Below are positions 6,348 through 14,649 of a DNA stretch of 64,000 nt, piece after piece. The translations under genes and the position numbers were made by a program. The stretch is from positions 1-64,000 of the forward strand of contig JBEIHF010000007.1 of the NCBI GenBank assembly GCA_040381535.1, given 5' to 3'. This DNA is from Micavibrio_A sp040381535. GTDB taxonomy: Bacteria; Pseudomonadota; Alphaproteobacteria; Micavibrionales; Micavibrionaceae. The notes beneath the pieces are model-generated. The model had not been told where the DNA came from and did no database searches. It worked only from the letters and a program-made list of their open reading frames with translations. The number at the start of each line of letters is the position of its first letter. Position 1 is the first letter of the stretch.

Positions 6348-7495
6348 TGGCCACCGCTGAATTTCTTAACGCGGCCCGTGAATCACTTGCCGATGGCACC
6401 TTCGCCAAACTCACGCTCGGCCATTACACGGGCAAAGAAGATCTCAAAAAAATCACGGTCAAAAAGGTCTTGGTGAAACGGGAGGAAAAACTCGGTTTCA
6501 CGTACACCCACAAAACCAAAGACATTGTGAAAAATTATGATGTGGCTGAAGGCCTCTCCCGCATGAAAGATGCACTGGGAAACGGTTTCAACGCCGGCAA
6601 TCTTTTTACGAGGGAATTCGACCTCGCGCTGGATGGCGGCAAATTGCGCAAATCCGCTGCGACCATCACGGAACCACTCTCCACCGATCACGACCGCGCC
6701 AAAAATCGCGTGGTGGAGAAAAAGCAATATCTGCACGATCTCGGCGTGACGGATGCGAACGGCAACCTGCTCAAATCCTCGCAGGACAAATTCCGCCAGA
6801 TAGACAAATATGTGGAAATACTAAGCGGCCTCATCAAAAACATTCCGCAAAACAAAATTCAAAACATCTTGGATATGGGTTCCGGCAAAGGCTATCTCAC
6901 CTTCGCGCTTTATGATTACCTGAGCTCCACCCTCAAATTAAACCCTGTCGTAACGGGCGTGGAATACAGACAGGATATGGTTGATCTTTGTACCAAAATC
7001 GCCGCGAAATCGCATTACGATGGTTTGAAATTCAAACAGGGCACAATTGAAAACTATGACGCGTCCAACGCAAACATTCTCATCGCCCTCCACGCCTGCG
7101 ACACAGCCACCGATGACGCGATCGCCAAGGGCATAATTGCAAACGCAAAGCTCATAGTCGTTGCACCCTGCTGTCACAAACAAATCCGCGGCGAAATGGA
7201 AGCGGCCAAAAACCCGGGCGATCTGGAATTTCTCATACGCCACGGCATTTTCATGGAACGTCAGGCCGAAATGGTGACCGACGGCCTGCGCGCCCTCATC
7301 CTCGAATATTTCGGCTACACCGTAAAAGTCTTCGAATTCATATCGGGCGAACACACGGCCAAGAACGTCATGATCGTCGGCACCAAAAACCCCAAAGCCA
7401 AGCCCAAGGATCCCGCCATTCTGGCCAAAATCACGGATACCAAGGCGCGTTTCGGCATCAAAACCCATCATCTGGAAACAGCGACGGGTTTATAG
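6347..7495 (+). CDS. SAM-dependent methyltransferase, METTL25/GSTCD-like (Methyltransf_32)
   Basis: This 382-residue protein has the SAM-binding motif ILDMGSGKGYLTFAL (about residues 174-188), an acidic VEYRQD after the next strand, and the family's characteristic ALHACDTATDDAI (248-260) and VVAPCCHKQIR (271-281). The ALHACD and PCCH motifs are shared with the METTL25/GSTCD methyltransferase group, whose bacterial members are poorly characterised. The N-terminal 150 residues are a family-specific extension. Start ATG 6347 overlaps the stop of a truncated binding-protein leader (TAATG), which may supply translation initiation. Substrate unknown. An RNA or protein target is possible from the eukaryotic relatives. 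Confidence 0.75.
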   Translation: MATAEFLNAARESLADGTFAKLTLGHYTGKEDLKKITVKKVLVKREEKLGFTYTHKTKDIVKNYDVAEGLSRMKDALGNGFNAGNLFTREFDLALDGGKLRKSAATITEPLSTDHDRAKNRVVEKKQYLHDLGVTDANGNLLKSSQDKFRQIDKYVEILSGLIKNIPQNKIQNILDMGSGKGYLTFALYDYLSSTLKLNPVVTGVEYRQDMVDLCTKIAAKSHYDGLKFKQGTIENYDASNANILIALHACDTATDDAIAKGIIANAKLIVVAPCCHKQIRGEMEAAKNPGDLEFLIRHGIFMERQAEMVTDGLRALILEYFGYTVKVFEFISGEHTAKNVMIVGTKNPKAKPKDPAILAKITDTKARFGIKTHHLETATGL

Positions 7496-7625
7496 GTTTT
7501 ATCCGTATAAAAAACATCCACACCTCTGGATTTTTGACCGGACGGTCTATTTCAGTCTGGACGACTTGGTGTATTCTATGCCCAGATAATATCAAGTAAC
7601 GGCCCTGACCTTTTGGAACATATTG

Positions 7626-9008
7626 ATGAAACAGAATAAATTTATTGCTCCCGTCCTTTTTGTCGCGCTGTTGTCCGGCTGTTCGCTGATCCCCAATTAC
7701 GAACGCCCCGTGACCGAAAGCCCCGCCGCGTGGAGCGAATCCGATGCATCGAATCCCACAGTCATAGCCAAGGATTGGTGGAAAAACTTCCAAAGCGCCG
7801 AATTGAACGCGCTGATTGATGAGGCTGTGGCCCAAAACAACGATCTGGGCGCATCGGTCGCCCGCGTCAATCAGGCCCGCGGCCTTCTTCGTGCCACGAG
7901 TTCTTCCCGCCTTCCTTCGGTGGATACGAACGGCTCCATCGGCTACGAAAAACGCAACCCCGGCGAAGGCTCCAGCTCTGATGGCGCGGCGGGCAGCGCA
8001 GGATTGTCCGTCGGTTATGAACTCGACCTCTTCGGCATGAATACCGCCGAAATTGAATCCGCCGAATCCGATGTCGATTCCGCCAGCTTCTCCAAGGATG
8101 CTACCGCGCTTGTGGTCATGGCCGATGTCGCCAAAGGCTATTTCAATGTTTTGAACCTCGAAGAACGTTTGAAAATCTCCAACCAGAATTTGGAATCTGC
8201 CAAAGAATTACTCCGCATCGTGCAGGCACGCTTTGATGCCGGCGCAACCACATTGCTCGATGTCTCCCAACAAAAAACCGATCTCGCCAACACCGAAGCC
8301 GCCCGCGCATTGGTCGAACGCGATCTGAAAGTTTCAAAATCCTCGCTGGCCGTTCTCGTCGGCAAAGCACCGCAGAATCTGGTTGTCACCGCAAAAGAAC
8401 TGCGCACGCTCCCCGTACCCGTGATCGCACCGGGCCAACCCTCCACGCTATTGGAACGCCGCCCCGATATCCGCAGCGTTGAAGCGGATCTGATCGCGGC
8501 GAATGCCGATATCGGTGCCGCACGCGCCGCCTTCTTCCCGCAAGTGACGCTCGGCCTAGATTGGTCCGTCGCCGCGTCGCCGCTCGGTGATCCAGCAACG
8601 ACGGCGCTGGCCCTCGCCTCCGCCATCACCGCGCCGATTTTCAAGGGCGGTCTACTCGAAGGCAATCTGACCTTCACCAAAGCGCGCAAGGATGAGCTGA
8701 TCGAAAACTACCGCAAAACTGTTCTAGTATCGTTCAAGGATGTAGAAGACGCCATCGCCAACGAGCGCGCCGCACAAAAACGCGAAGCGTCTTTGGAGAC
8801 CGCATTTAATGAATCCCGTAAAGCCTATGATCTGGCCAAACAACAATACGATGTCGGCTCTATTGACTTCCAAACGCTGCTCGATAACCGCCAGACTATG
8901 TTGCTCACCGAAAACAACTACATCCAAACGAAAAACGACCGCCTCGCGGCGGCCGTGGATTTGTATAAGGCGCTGGGTGGCGGCTGGGAAGAAACCACCA
9001 AAGAATAA
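7626..9008 (+). CDS. Efflux outer membrane lipoprotein (NodT/OprM family)
   Basis: This 460-residue TolC-like channel is anchored by lipid. The signal peptide ends in LLSGC, with Cys19 as lipidation site. The body holds the two OEP repeats with family motifs: DWWKNF near the N terminus, a long alpha-barrel region, LLERRPDIRSVEADLIAANADIGAARAAFFPQ in the middle, and QYDVGSIDFQTLLDNRQ near the end. Such proteins form the outer-membrane duct of RND or MFS tripartite pumps. Neither an adaptor nor a pump gene is adjacent, so it must pair with components encoded elsewhere. ATG 7626 is preferred over the TTG just before it. The gene ends directly against the convergent next gene. Confidence 0.9.
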   Translation: MKQNKFIAPVLFVALLSGCSLIPNYERPVTESPAAWSESDASNPTVIAKDWWKNFQSAELNALIDEAVAQNNDLGASVARVNQARGLLRATSSSRLPSVDTNGSIGYEKRNPGEGSSSDGAAGSAGLSVGYELDLFGMNTAEIESAESDVDSASFSKDATALVVMADVAKGYFNVLNLEERLKISNQNLESAKELLRIVQARFDAGATTLLDVSQQKTDLANTEAARALVERDLKVSKSSLAVLVGKAPQNLVVTAKELRTLPVPVIAPGQPSTLLERRPDIRSVEADLIAANADIGAARAAFFPQVTLGLDWSVAASPLGDPATTALALASAITAPIFKGGLLEGNLTFTKARKDELIENYRKTVLVSFKDVEDAIANERAAQKREASLETAFNESRKAYDLAKQQYDVGSIDFQTLLDNRQTMLLTENNYIQTKNDRLAAAVDLYKALGGGWEETTKE

Positions 9009-9545
9009 TTACAGGCCGCGCATCTCCACCCAACGCGCGACGATATTAACCGCGTTCGGCTTTATGGTAACTAAGGGTTCACGCCTATCATCATTGACTC
9101 GTATCATGCCGCGTCCGAACAGCGCCAAAGTCTCTGCACAAGGGCCATGCTTTCCGGGTTTGTATCCCATACCTGCATTCATAAAACTTTGGCACACGTT
9201 ATCAGGCGTGGGATCGTTTATTTTTAATCTGTGATAATGGAAGTCCTGACTGGCTGGCACGGCAAATTGCAGAGCCTCGCGCACATAATCGACATTGGAA
9301 TACAAGATTTTTGCCGCCTCGCTGATACCTTCAAGAATTCTTTCTTTACCCGCAACAATACCCGTCGCTTCGCTCATTTGCTCGTCGGTTGCGCTCGTCC
9401 ATATGCGGCTGAAAAAGAATGTCCAATCCTGTGCGCGCTTCACGTTTTCGGCATCGCTCACGCTGCGCAGTTCTTCCGGCGAAATACCGGACGCTTGTGA
9501 GACAATATCGAAAATCTGTCGGGGCGTAGGCTTAAATGCATTCAT
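9009..9545 (-). CDS. DnaA domain-IV-like hypothetical protein
   Basis: In this 178-residue protein, residues about 5-85 resemble the DNA-binding domain IV of DnaA: PTPRQIFDIVSQASGISPEEL, a conserved Arg near V-K-R-A-Q, then FFFSRIWTSATDEQMSEATG, which matches the helix pattern of L-x-R-x-x-T-x-x-S-x-x-x-I-G. The DnaA signature RDHTTV is not kept (IVAGKERI stands there), so box recognition may differ or be lost. The C-terminal 90 residues are unknown, with a Cys and several aromatic residues. No ATPase domain is present. The stop abuts that of the convergent efflux gene. The similarity is judged by eye only. Confidence 0.45.
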   Translation of the reverse strand: MNAFKPTPRQIFDIVSQASGISPEELRSVSDAENVKRAQDWTFFFSRIWTSATDEQMSEATGIVAGKERILEGISEAAKILYSNVDYVREALQFAVPASQDFHYHRLKINDPTPDNVCQSFMNAGMGYKPGKHGPCAETLALFGRGMIRVNDDRREPLVTIKPNAVNIVARWVEMRGL

Positions 9546-9635
9546 ACGCGCTTTGTAAGGTATTTTCAGAAAAACGACAAGAAAAACAGCGAAAACGTCG
9601 CGTTTCCGCAGCTTCTTGAGTGATCGATTGGTTAA

Positions 9636-10235
9636 TTACGCCACCAATTTGTGGACTTCGCCCTTGAATTCCAGCTCTTGGGAAACGGCGATCATGAACG
9701 CTGGCAAATCACCCGGCCAGCGCGCCGTGATGAATGGTCCGTCGCGCACCGAAGAACGATTGACAAAGAACCCTCCCGCTTTCTGGATTTCTTTTTGCAC
9801 ATCGGGCCATGCGGAAATATTCCGGCCTTTGATAACGCCCGCTGCGGCGAGCAATTGCGCGCCGTGGCAAATGGATGCGACTGGCTTGTCTGTCAGACAA
9901 TAATCGCGCACGAACTTCACGGCCTCTTCGTTCTTCTTCAACTTCGACGGAGCTTTGCCGCCAGGGATGTAAAGCAATTCATAACTGTCAGGAGTTGCAT
10001 TGTTCAATGCTTTTGTTTCGGAAAGGCCTGCGCCGTTCTTGCATTTCAACGGGCCGCCATCTGGCGTCAAAACGTCGACGTCATATCCTTTTTCAAGAAA
10101 ACTATAATAGGGGTAGAAAAACTCTGTGTCTTCCGTTCCGTCCGTTGTCAAAATGGCGATGCGTCCCAGATGATGTTGGTTTCCCTGTTTCTGGGCCACA
10201 TGAATGTCTTTGGGTATTTCGGTGCTAATTGACAT
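9636..10235 (-). CDS. DJ-1/PfpI family protein (type 1 glutamine amidotransferase-like)
   Basis: This 199-residue protein has the DJ-1/PfpI fold. The nucleophile elbow ASICHGAQLLA contains Cys123, the conserved Glu is in TDGTEDTEF (Glu35), and the LLYIPGGKAP segment is at about 88-96. Family members act as proteases, glyoxalase/deglycase-like enzymes or stress chaperones, and sequence does not decide between them. It is closest to the PfpI/YhbO-like stress group by motif. ATG 10235 is chosen because GGAGA lies at good spacing. A GTG 12 bp upstream is less likely. Confidence 0.85.
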   Translation of the reverse strand: MSISTEIPKDIHVAQKQGNQHHLGRIAILTTDGTEDTEFFYPYYSFLEKGYDVDVLTPDGGPLKCKNGAGLSETKALNNATPDSYELLYIPGGKAPSKLKKNEEAVKFVRDYCLTDKPVASICHGAQLLAAAGVIKGRNISAWPDVQKEIQKAGGFFVNRSSVRDGPFITARWPGDLPAFMIAVSQELEFKGEVHKLVA

Positions 10236-10385
10236 GATGGTCTCCACGGTTGTTGTTTCTACAGCTACCCATTACCAACCTACCGACTCGGGATAGGGTT
10301 CCCGAATGGCTGAAATCAGCCGGAATTTGACGGAATCCCATGATTTTCCTTCCCTTTTTAGGGCAAATCTGTAAGGTCTGCCGCG

Positions 10386-11705
10386 ATGAACAAACCCGCA
10401 CCCAAAATCGGCATGATCTCCCTTGGATGCCCCAAGGCTCTGGTGGATTCCGAACGCATCCTGACCAAGCTGCGCTCCGAAGGGTATGAGCTTTCGGGCC
10501 AGTACAACGACGCCGATGTCGTTATCGTGAACACCTGCGGGTTTTTGGATTCTGCGAAAGAAGAATCCCTTGATGCCATCGGTACGGCAATGAAACAAAA
10601 CGGCCGCGTGATCGTCACGGGCTGCATGGGCAAAGAACCCGAACTCATCATGAACCGCTTCCCCGATGTTTTGGCCGTGACGGGCGCCCACCAATACGAA
10701 CAGGTGGTAAATGCCGTGCACGATGCCGTGCCGCCATTGCACGATCCGTATGTCGACCTTGTTCCGCCCGAAGGTTTGAAACTCACGCCTCGTCATTACG
10801 CGTATTTGAAAATTTCCGAAGGCTGCAACAACCGTTGTACGTTTTGCATTATCCCGTCATTGCGCGGCGATCTGGTTTCACGCCCGATCCATCACGTCAT
10901 CGCCGAAGCCGAGAATCTGGCGAAGGCCGGCGTCAAAGAACTTTTGGTTATCTCGCAAGATACTTCTGCGTATGGCGTCGATTTGAAATATCAGGAATTC
11001 GGATGGAAGGGCAAACGCTGGGCCACGAAGTTTCAGGACATGTGCGAAGCGCTTGGCGAACTGGGCATCTGGGTGCGTATGCACTACGTCTATCCCTACC
11101 CGCATGTGGACAAAGTCATTCCGCTTATGAATGAACGCAAAATCCTGCCCTACATCGACATACCGTTCCAGCACGCGCACCCCGAAGTGTTGAAACTCAT
11201 GCGCCGTCCCGCGCATCAGGAAAAAACGGTAGAACGCATTCGCAACTGGCGCGCAATGTGTCCTGACCTCACAATTCGCTCATCCTTCATCGTAGGCCAC
11301 CCCGGCGAAACCGAAGAACATTTTCAATTCATGCTGGATTGGCTAGAAGATGTACAACTCGACCGCGTAGGCGCCTTCAAATACGAACCCGTTTCGGGCG
11401 CGAAATCTAACGAGATCGAATTGCAAGTCCCGCAAGAAATCAAAGAAGAACGCTTCGAACGTTTTATGGCGGTCCAACAAAAAATCAGCGCGGCCAAACT
11501 TCAACAAAAAGTTGGAATGACCATAAACGTGATCATCGATGAAATCGGCGAAGACGGCGGCGCGGATGCACGTTCCGAAGGCGACGCGCCCGAAATCGAC
11601 GGCAAGGTATTCTTGCGTGATGCGTCCCATTTGAAGCAGGGCGACATCGTAAAAGCCGTCATTGAAGACGCGGACGATTACGATTTGTACGGGGTTCCTG
11701 CATAA
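10386..11705 (+). CDS. rimO: Ribosomal protein S12 methylthiotransferase RimO
   Basis: This 439-residue radical SAM methylthiotransferase adds a methylthio group to the conserved Asp of ribosomal protein uS12. The N-terminal UPF0004 domain holds three Cys for one 4Fe-4S cluster (Cys15 in SLGCPKALVDSE, Cys51 in NTCGFLD, Cys80 in TGCMG). The radical SAM motif is CNNRCTFC (Cys147, Cys151, Cys154). The SLGCPKALVDSE form and the C-terminal TRAM domain distinguish RimO from MiaB. The gene is monocistronic, followed by a repeat element and a bidirectional terminator. Confidence 0.97.
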   Translation: MNKPAPKIGMISLGCPKALVDSERILTKLRSEGYELSGQYNDADVVIVNTCGFLDSAKEESLDAIGTAMKQNGRVIVTGCMGKEPELIMNRFPDVLAVTGAHQYEQVVNAVHDAVPPLHDPYVDLVPPEGLKLTPRHYAYLKISEGCNNRCTFCIIPSLRGDLVSRPIHHVIAEAENLAKAGVKELLVISQDTSAYGVDLKYQEFGWKGKRWATKFQDMCEALGELGIWVRMHYVYPYPHVDKVIPLMNERKILPYIDIPFQHAHPEVLKLMRRPAHQEKTVERIRNWRAMCPDLTIRSSFIVGHPGETEEHFQFMLDWLEDVQLDRVGAFKYEPVSGAKSNEIELQVPQEIKEERFERFMAVQQKISAAKLQQKVGMTINVIIDEIGEDGGADARSEGDAPEIDGKVFLRDASHLKQGDIVKAVIEDADDYDLYGVPA

Positions 11706-11882
11706 CCTCCACCGTCATTGCGAGGAGCTATGCGACGTGGCAATCCATAGAAGTTATCCACCTGAATACCACTAAGTGGTCCATAAAAGGATAATGCGAG
11801 GGAGGCTGGCTCGCTATCAGCTAGTGTGACGGATGTTACATTGACTCATAAAAGCACCCCACACATTCCATTTCTTCAAATT
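11706..11882. other. Intergenic region after rimO
   Basis: The gap holds a REP-like element at 11713-11748. A near-consensus DnaA box (TTATCCACC) lies at about 11755-11763. No ORF of note is seen on either strand before the terminator at 11883. Confidence 0.5.
11713..11748. repeat. REP-like dispersed element (CATTGCGAGGAGC type)
   Basis: The sequence TCATTGCGAGGAGC, followed by GCGACGTGGCAATCC, carries the short inverted repeat ATTGC/GCAAT. This wording matches a widespread family of small intergenic repeats in many bacteria, including alphaproteobacteria. Only one copy is seen in this window. It lies just past the rimO stop, the usual place for such elements. Confidence 0.6.
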
Positions 11883-11908
11883 AAAAACCCCGCTTGTGCG
11901 GGGTTTTT
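11883..11908. terminator. Bidirectional intrinsic terminator
   Basis: AAAAACCCCGC-TTGT-GCGGGGTTTTT forms an 11-bp perfect stem with a 4-nt loop. Its A and T tracts make it act in both directions. It separates rimO (plus) from the convergent gene ending at 11911. Confidence 0.9.
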
Positions 11909-11910
11909 AA

Positions 11911-13998
11911 TTAAACTTTGAATTCGAGAACCAGATTGTTGAAGGATGCGTTCCTTCCGATAACAACCCCGTAATCGCCGTCTTTCAAGATAACCATGTG
12001 GTTCTTGTCCTTGTCCGTCTTAGCGAACGCATCGCGCAGGATGCCGGCTTTCTCGGCAATGCTGCCTTTGAACTCCACCCACTCATGCGTAACGTTCGGC
12101 TCGTTGGCATCCTTGAAGCCTTCGTAAAGACTGACATAGCTCGTCAACGCCTTTTGCGTAAACCGTTCGGCCATTTGGGGGCCAAAGCCTATGATGCGGT
12201 CTTTCTCGATAACCTTGTGGCTTAACTTGCCTTCTGCGGCACGCAATTCTTGCAATGCCTGCGCCACCATAATGATCTGTTGCGTGATATCACGCTCCAT
12301 GGCGCTCTCTTGTTCCTGTGCCTTGGGGGCTTGAGGAGCAGGCTTTGGCGCAGCAGCAACAGGCACTGGTGCCTGTACCGGCGCAACCTTGGCAGCAACA
12401 ACAGGTGTGGGAGGCGGAGCCGTCTCGACTTTTTGTACGACTTTATCAACGCTGGCGTAATGACGCTCGCGGTTCGGGATCAGTTCATCATCCTTCGCTT
12501 TGTAAACGGTCTGCACCATTGTATTTATATCCGGAGGGCAGAAACGCTCGACCTCGCGCAACAGCTCGGGAGCCGCCGACGGAGAGATAAGGTACATGTG
12601 ATGGGATTTGGCTTTTACGCGCACAACCACATTGGACGGGAAGTCATTTCTGATTTCGCTCCATTTTTCCGCAAAATCGGCAACACCAACTTCCGAAACG
12701 ACAAAGTCGCGCGGGACAACAAAGCTTTCAGGCAGTGCAACCGCCTTCAACTTATTGGAATGCAGCAACGCAATCGGTTGACTGACTTTAAAGCTGTCTT
12801 CAACATGGAAGGAATCCTTAACCCCGTTTATCGCCTGGATAACGGATGAACGCCTGCCTGAAAAAGCCGTCAAGGACAGGTTGTTATTGGCATGAATATA
12901 ACTCATGACCAATTCTTCATGGTTTTCTTTACGGGTTCTTTCCAATTCCGCCATCAATTCAGGTGAAAGGAGTTTGGCAAACATCTTTTTATTCGCTTCT
13001 ATATACCCAAGCGTTGCATAGAACATTTCCCTTCCATGTAAAGGGAAATTTCCCGCATTAACCAGAAGCGATTTTTCACACGCATAGTTGCGCGCGAATA
13101 CTTTGCCCCACTTAGCTTCACTGTCTGAAAGGGTTTTAAGACATTCGGGGAATTCAACATCCAGTGCAGTTTCACCGTATAACATCACGCCTACAAGACG
13201 ATCGCGGTGCAAAACAGCACATTCGTCTACCGTCTTGCTTTCATGGAAACCTTTAACAACGTCCCACATGCTTCTTTTAAGAGTTATCAGATTACGTGCA
13301 AGCATACTCGTTTCCTCCTTGGAACTCTGTGACTCGGCAATAGGCTTTTCAGGAGTTACGGCCTCAGGCAAAACAGACGTAGATGTTGGCATAGAAGAAG
13401 ATACAGGTTGCGCTGATTGCACAGGTTTTTTAGCCGATGCAGGCGTTCCGTTTTGGCCGGACAATGCGGAATTGTCGTTTTGTGGAAGTTTTTCCGCACG
13501 TGGCTCGGAATTTATCTCCCGGACGGCAGGAACACTTGCTTCCGTGCGCTCACGCGCACGATTGTGAGACGTGCGATGCGAAGGCTCTTCATTCGGATAA
13601 ACAAGAGGAACAGGATCGGTGCTAACATAAAAATCGTTGTTGATGCCGACGATTATTGCCAAACCGGAAACGCCTACATTTTTTTGACGTTTGCTGAGAT
13701 CATTAACCACAACTACATCAGCTTTTTCAATTTCTTTGGCCGGCGCAGGCTGTTCTTCTGCCGGTGCTGCCGTTTTGGCGATAACGGGTTCGAGCTTTTG
13801 CGTCGCTTCCTTGGGTGCTTCTATTTCAAGTTTGGCACCTTGCTTTTTTACTCTTTCCGCTTCGCGTGCAGCGCGTCTTTCCTTGTTCAGCTTTAAGCGT
13901 TCAAACGCTTCAGCCGTGACCAAAGAAATCGGGGTTTCCCTTCTGAAGGCGAGTGTAGACGCAGAATTGACGTCCAGTTTTTTGAAGATGTTCGCCAA
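11911..13998 (-). CDS. Large multidomain hypothetical protein
   Basis: This 695-residue protein is of unknown family. A basic, charged N terminus (residues about 30-60, KLNKERRAAREAERVKKQ) is followed by a low-complexity Pro/Ala/Glu/Ser region to about residue 230. A folded-looking segment covers about 235-500 (begins SMLARNLITLKRSMWDVVKGF), then comes an Ala/Pro linker (about 520-560) and a final domain (about 565-695, ending NLVLEFKV). No transmembrane helix or signal peptide is apparent, so it is probably cytosolic. The start lies 6 bp after the stop of a 92-residue gene, and the two surely form an operon ended by the terminator at 11883. No function can be proposed. Confidence 0.7.
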   Translation of the reverse strand: MANIFKKLDVNSASTLAFRRETPISLVTAEAFERLKLNKERRAAREAERVKKQGAKLEIEAPKEATQKLEPVIAKTAAPAEEQPAPAKEIEKADVVVVNDLSKRQKNVGVSGLAIIVGINNDFYVSTDPVPLVYPNEEPSHRTSHNRARERTEASVPAVREINSEPRAEKLPQNDNSALSGQNGTPASAKKPVQSAQPVSSSMPTSTSVLPEAVTPEKPIAESQSSKEETSMLARNLITLKRSMWDVVKGFHESKTVDECAVLHRDRLVGVMLYGETALDVEFPECLKTLSDSEAKWGKVFARNYACEKSLLVNAGNFPLHGREMFYATLGYIEANKKMFAKLLSPELMAELERTRKENHEELVMSYIHANNNLSLTAFSGRRSSVIQAINGVKDSFHVEDSFKVSQPIALLHSNKLKAVALPESFVVPRDFVVSEVGVADFAEKWSEIRNDFPSNVVVRVKAKSHHMYLISPSAAPELLREVERFCPPDINTMVQTVYKAKDDELIPNRERHYASVDKVVQKVETAPPPTPVVAAKVAPVQAPVPVAAAPKPAPQAPKAQEQESAMERDITQQIIMVAQALQELRAAEGKLSHKVIEKDRIIGFGPQMAERFTQKALTSYVSLYEGFKDANEPNVTHEWVEFKGSIAEKAGILRDAFAKTDKDKNHMVILKDGDYGVVIGRNASFNNLVLEFKV

Positions 13999-14004
13999 CT
14001 GCTC

Positions 14005-14283
14005 TTACGTCAAGCGAAGCTCCCATCTCGGCTTTTTTGAAAAATTGTCCAATGCGACCATGACGTCTTTATTACCGACGTCTTTAAGCCTGTGTGAATC
14101 ACTGAAAGGGATAGCAAAGAATTTTTTCTCTTGATGGATAATACAGAGCGACTCACCTTCCGATATAGAAGTTCTGAGGCCTTTTGCTTTTAATTCTCCA
14201 ATAAATTCCGTGATCGTATAGGGCTTGTCTTTGGCAATGCTGTCTTTTTTACGCTCTGGCACACCCATGCTTTTCTCCATCAT
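14005..14283 (-). CDS. Small hypothetical protein, first gene of operon
   Basis: This 92-residue soluble protein has a charged N terminus and a compact alpha/beta-looking core (YTITEFIGELKAKGLRTSIS, then CIIHQEKKFFAIPFSD). I do not recognise it. It precedes the 695-residue gene by 6 bp, so the two are co-transcribed and may act together. ATG 14283 and ATG 14280 are both possible starts. Neither has a strong ribosome-binding site. Confidence 0.6.
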   Translation of the reverse strand: MMEKSMGVPERKKDSIAKDKPYTITEFIGELKAKGLRTSISEGESLCIIHQEKKFFAIPFSDSHRLKDVGNKDVMVALDNFSKKPRWELRLT

Positions 14284-14415
14284 TTTTTTGAGGGGGAATT
14301 AATAGCCATAATTACCAGAAAAGTCAATAAAATACTAAAATTACAAGTTTAATTTATTAAAATATTAATTTATAGCTTTCTTATGTATAAAAATCACTTG
14401 TAAACCAAACGCATA

Positions 14416-14443
14416 AGAAAAACCCCGCCTTCACAGGCGGGGC
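14416..14443 (-). terminator. Intrinsic terminator
   Basis: CCCCGCCT-TCAC-AGGCGGGG forms an 8-bp stem. On the minus strand it is followed by a T run, so it terminates transcription leftwards, directly after the small Cys/His-rich ORF. That placement supports the ORF being a real transcribed unit. Confidence 0.8.
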
Positions 14444-14468
14444 TTAAAATTCTATTTCCTAGGAAAGT

Positions 14469-14567
14469 TTAATGGCTGTGACCGCAACCGCAGCCGCCGC
14501 CATGACCGTCTTTTTTCGTGCCTTGGTCTTTTTTGTCTGTGTCAGGTTTCTTTGTATCGGTGGACAT
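14469..14567 (-). CDS. Tiny Cys/His-rich protein
   Basis: This ORF of 32 codons plus stop starts at ATG 14567 with a good AGGAG 8 nt upstream. A second ATG at 14573 is only 2 nt from that site. The product is a Lys/Asp-rich stretch (STDTKKPDTDKKDQGTKK) ending in DGHGGGCGCGHSH. The closely spaced Cys and His at the C terminus could bind a metal ion. A dedicated terminator follows, so the unit has ribosome site, ORF and terminator. It is divergent from gcvT. No family is recognised. Confidence 0.6.
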   Translation of the reverse strand: MSTDTKKPDTDKKDQGTKKDGHGGGCGCGHSH

Positions 14568-14649
14568 TTTCATCTCTCCTATTAGTATGAATTTTTAATC
14601 ACACTAATCTATATAGGAAACGCCCGTATAAAGGCAAGGACGATACGCT

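Larger units (their letters stand above)
14284..14649. other. Intergenic region before gcvT
   Basis: This stretch of about 365 bp has three parts. A very AT-rich part (about 14300-14400), with TTAA recurring at 8-bp steps near 14350-14370, probably holds the promoter of the minus-strand operon. An intrinsic terminator follows at 14416-14443, then a tiny ORF at 14469-14567. I looked for a glycine riboswitch before gcvT and see none. Confidence 0.5.

Noticed and set aside
6938..7471. Long minus-strand frame opposite the methyltransferase
   Set aside because: It is a shadow of the plus-strand gene, which has clear motifs throughout, and the frame encodes no recognisable protein.
7626..9008. Tripartite efflux operon
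   Set aside because: Only the outer-membrane component is present. Neighbouring genes are a methyltransferase and a DnaA-like protein, not an adaptor or pump.
14574..14649. Glycine riboswitch upstream of gcvT
   Set aside because: The leader between the divergent small ORF and gcvT is only about 75 bp and shows no tandem aptamer-like conserved purine blocks.
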